A DNA stretch of 6,958 nt from an uncultured Lachnospiraceae bacterium. GTDB taxonomy: Bacteria > Bacillota > Clostridia > Lachnospirales > Lachnospiraceae. Where the stretch lies: contig CAMQOJ010000225.1 of the NCBI GenBank assembly GCA_947003375.1, forward strand, positions 1-6,958. Direction: 5' to 3'. Shown here in pieces: positions 6,039 through 6,958 of the stretch. Position 1 is the first letter of the stretch; each line of letters opens with the position of its first letter. A model generated the notes under the pieces. It ran no database searches. It saw only the letters and a program-made list of their open reading frames with translations, and had not been told where the DNA came from. Made by a program: the position numbers and the translations under genes.

Positions 6039-6929
6039 ATGAACAATTTACCTGAAGTAAAAATCGGTATTGTAGCCGTCAGCCGCGACTGCTTCCCCGA
6101 GAGCCTGTCCGTGAACAGGAGGAAAGCCCTGATAGAGGCCTACACCTCGAAGTACGATGCGGTCGCCATCTACGAGTGCCACGCGTGCATCGTGGAGAGC
6201 GAGATCCACATGGTACAGGCCCTGGAGGACATCAAGGCGAATGGCTGCAATGCCCTGTGCGTATACCTGGGGAACTTCGGCCCTGAGATTTCCGAGACCC
6301 TTCTGGCCAAGCATTTCGACGGCCCCGCCATGTACATCGCGGCTGCCGAGGAGAGCCAGAACGACCTGGTGGGCGGCAGGGGCGACGCCTACTGCGGCAT
6401 GCTCAACGCCAGCTATAATCTGAAGCTGCGCAACGTGAAGGCATACATACCCGAGAATCCCGTAGGCACCGCGGCGGAGTGCGCCGACAGGATCCACGAG
6501 TTCATCCCCATCGCAAGGGCCATCGTGGGACTGAGCAGCCTGAAAATCATCTCCTTCGGCCCCAGGCCCCTGAACTTCCTGGCCTGCAACGCGCCCATCA
6601 AGCAGCTCTACAACCTGGGCGTGGAGATTGAGGAGAACTCCGAGCTGGATCTCTTCGAGGCCTTCAAGAAGCACGAGGGGGACGAGAGGATCCCCGCCAA
6701 GGTGAAGGAGATGGAGGAGGAGCTGGGGGCCGGCAACAAGAAGCCCGAGATCCTGCCCAAGCTGGCCCAGTACGAGCTGACCTTGCTTGACTGGATCGAG
6801 GCCCACAGGGGATACCGCAAGTATGTGGCCATCGCCGGGAAATGCTGGCCCGCTTTCCAGACCCAGTTCGGCTTCGTGCCCTGCTATGTGAACAGCCGCC
6901 TCACAGGCATGGGGATTCCCGTGCTCTGA
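6039..6929 (+). CDS. L-fucose/L-arabinose isomerase-superfamily protein, interrupted by in-frame TGA
   Basis: Resembles the N-terminal and middle part of the L-fucose/L-arabinose isomerase superfamily, whose metal-dependent enzymes interconvert aldoses and ketoses in the cytoplasm. Family-like stretches are KIGIVAVSRDCFPESLS (8-24), the YECHACIVESE region (59-69) and CWPAFQTQFGFVPCYVNSRL (269-288). From memory, members run to about 450-500 residues, so 296 is short. The frame stops at TGA 6927-6929 right after GMGIPVL. Beyond it the same frame reads EGDSFGGLS up to the window end, which resembles the conserved CEGD-x-x-GAL segment of relatives, with the TGA at the Cys position. If the stop is real, the C-terminal part with metal-binding residues is lost and the product should be inactive. 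The promoter and ribosome binding site are intact and strong. The exact sugar cannot be assigned. The family call rests on remembered similarity and no alignment was run. Confidence 0.75.
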   Translation: MNNLPEVKIGIVAVSRDCFPESLSVNRRKALIEAYTSKYDAVAIYECHACIVESEIHMVQALEDIKANGCNALCVYLGNFGPEISETLLAKHFDGPAMYIAAAEESQNDLVGGRGDAYCGMLNASYNLKLRNVKAYIPENPVGTAAECADRIHEFIPIARAIVGLSSLKIISFGPRPLNFLACNAPIKQLYNLGVEIEENSELDLFEAFKKHEGDERIPAKVKEMEEELGAGNKKPEILPKLAQYELTLLDWIEAHRGYRKYVAIAGKCWPAFQTQFGFVPCYVNSRLTGMGIPVL

Positions 6930-6958
6930 GAGGGGGACAGTTTCGGGGGGCTCAGCGC

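Noticed and set aside
1..6958. CRISPR arrays, tRNA or rRNA genes, insertion sequences, attachment sites
   Set aside because: No regularly spaced long repeats, no tRNA-like arms, no transposase frame and no terminal inverted repeats were seen on either strand.

Overview
The window suggests a GC-rich member of the Firmicutes, most likely a gut-type Clostridia/Lachnospiraceae. The basis is the AGGAGG-type ribosome binding sites, a SigA-type TTAACA-N17-TATAAT promoter, closely packed co-directional genes, and protein families that are typical of that group. The taxonomic call is inference. All six supported genes are on the + strand, and both window ends cut into genes.

Left part (1-2334): the 3' portion of a large FtsX/MacB-type ABC transporter permease with two FtsX-like membrane units and long extracytoplasmic domains. 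Its ATPase partner and N-terminus lie outside the window.

Centre (2388-5892): a compact four-gene module. It consists of an OmpR/PhoB-family response regulator, a BcrA/LanF-type ABC ATPase, a six-helix ABC-2 permease and a sensor histidine kinase with almost no extracytoplasmic part. The order regulator-ATPase-permease-kinase fits a self-regulated defence or export unit of the bacitracin/lantibiotic-resistance type, in which a peptide-like stress is sensed at the membrane and the regulator switches on the transporter. The 139-nt gap between the regulator and the ATPase gene holds four TTTAC(C/T)G heptamers spaced 11, 12 and 12 bp apart, followed by a TAGAAT -10 element without a good -35. This looks like an operator and activated promoter for the module's own regulator. 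A GC-rich hairpin lies between that promoter and the ATPase ribosome binding site.

Right part (5893-6958): a strong-looking promoter with an upstream T-tract drives an L-fucose/L-arabinose isomerase-superfamily gene. Its reading frame hits a TGA after 296 codons, although the same frame continues after the TGA with residues resembling the family's conserved C-E-G-D segment. The gene is therefore a nonsense-interrupted copy, a sequence-end error, or (least likely) a recoded UGA.

The best candidate for something undescribed is the operator-promoter-hairpin region at 3090-3199 with its four-gene module. The families themselves are known types.
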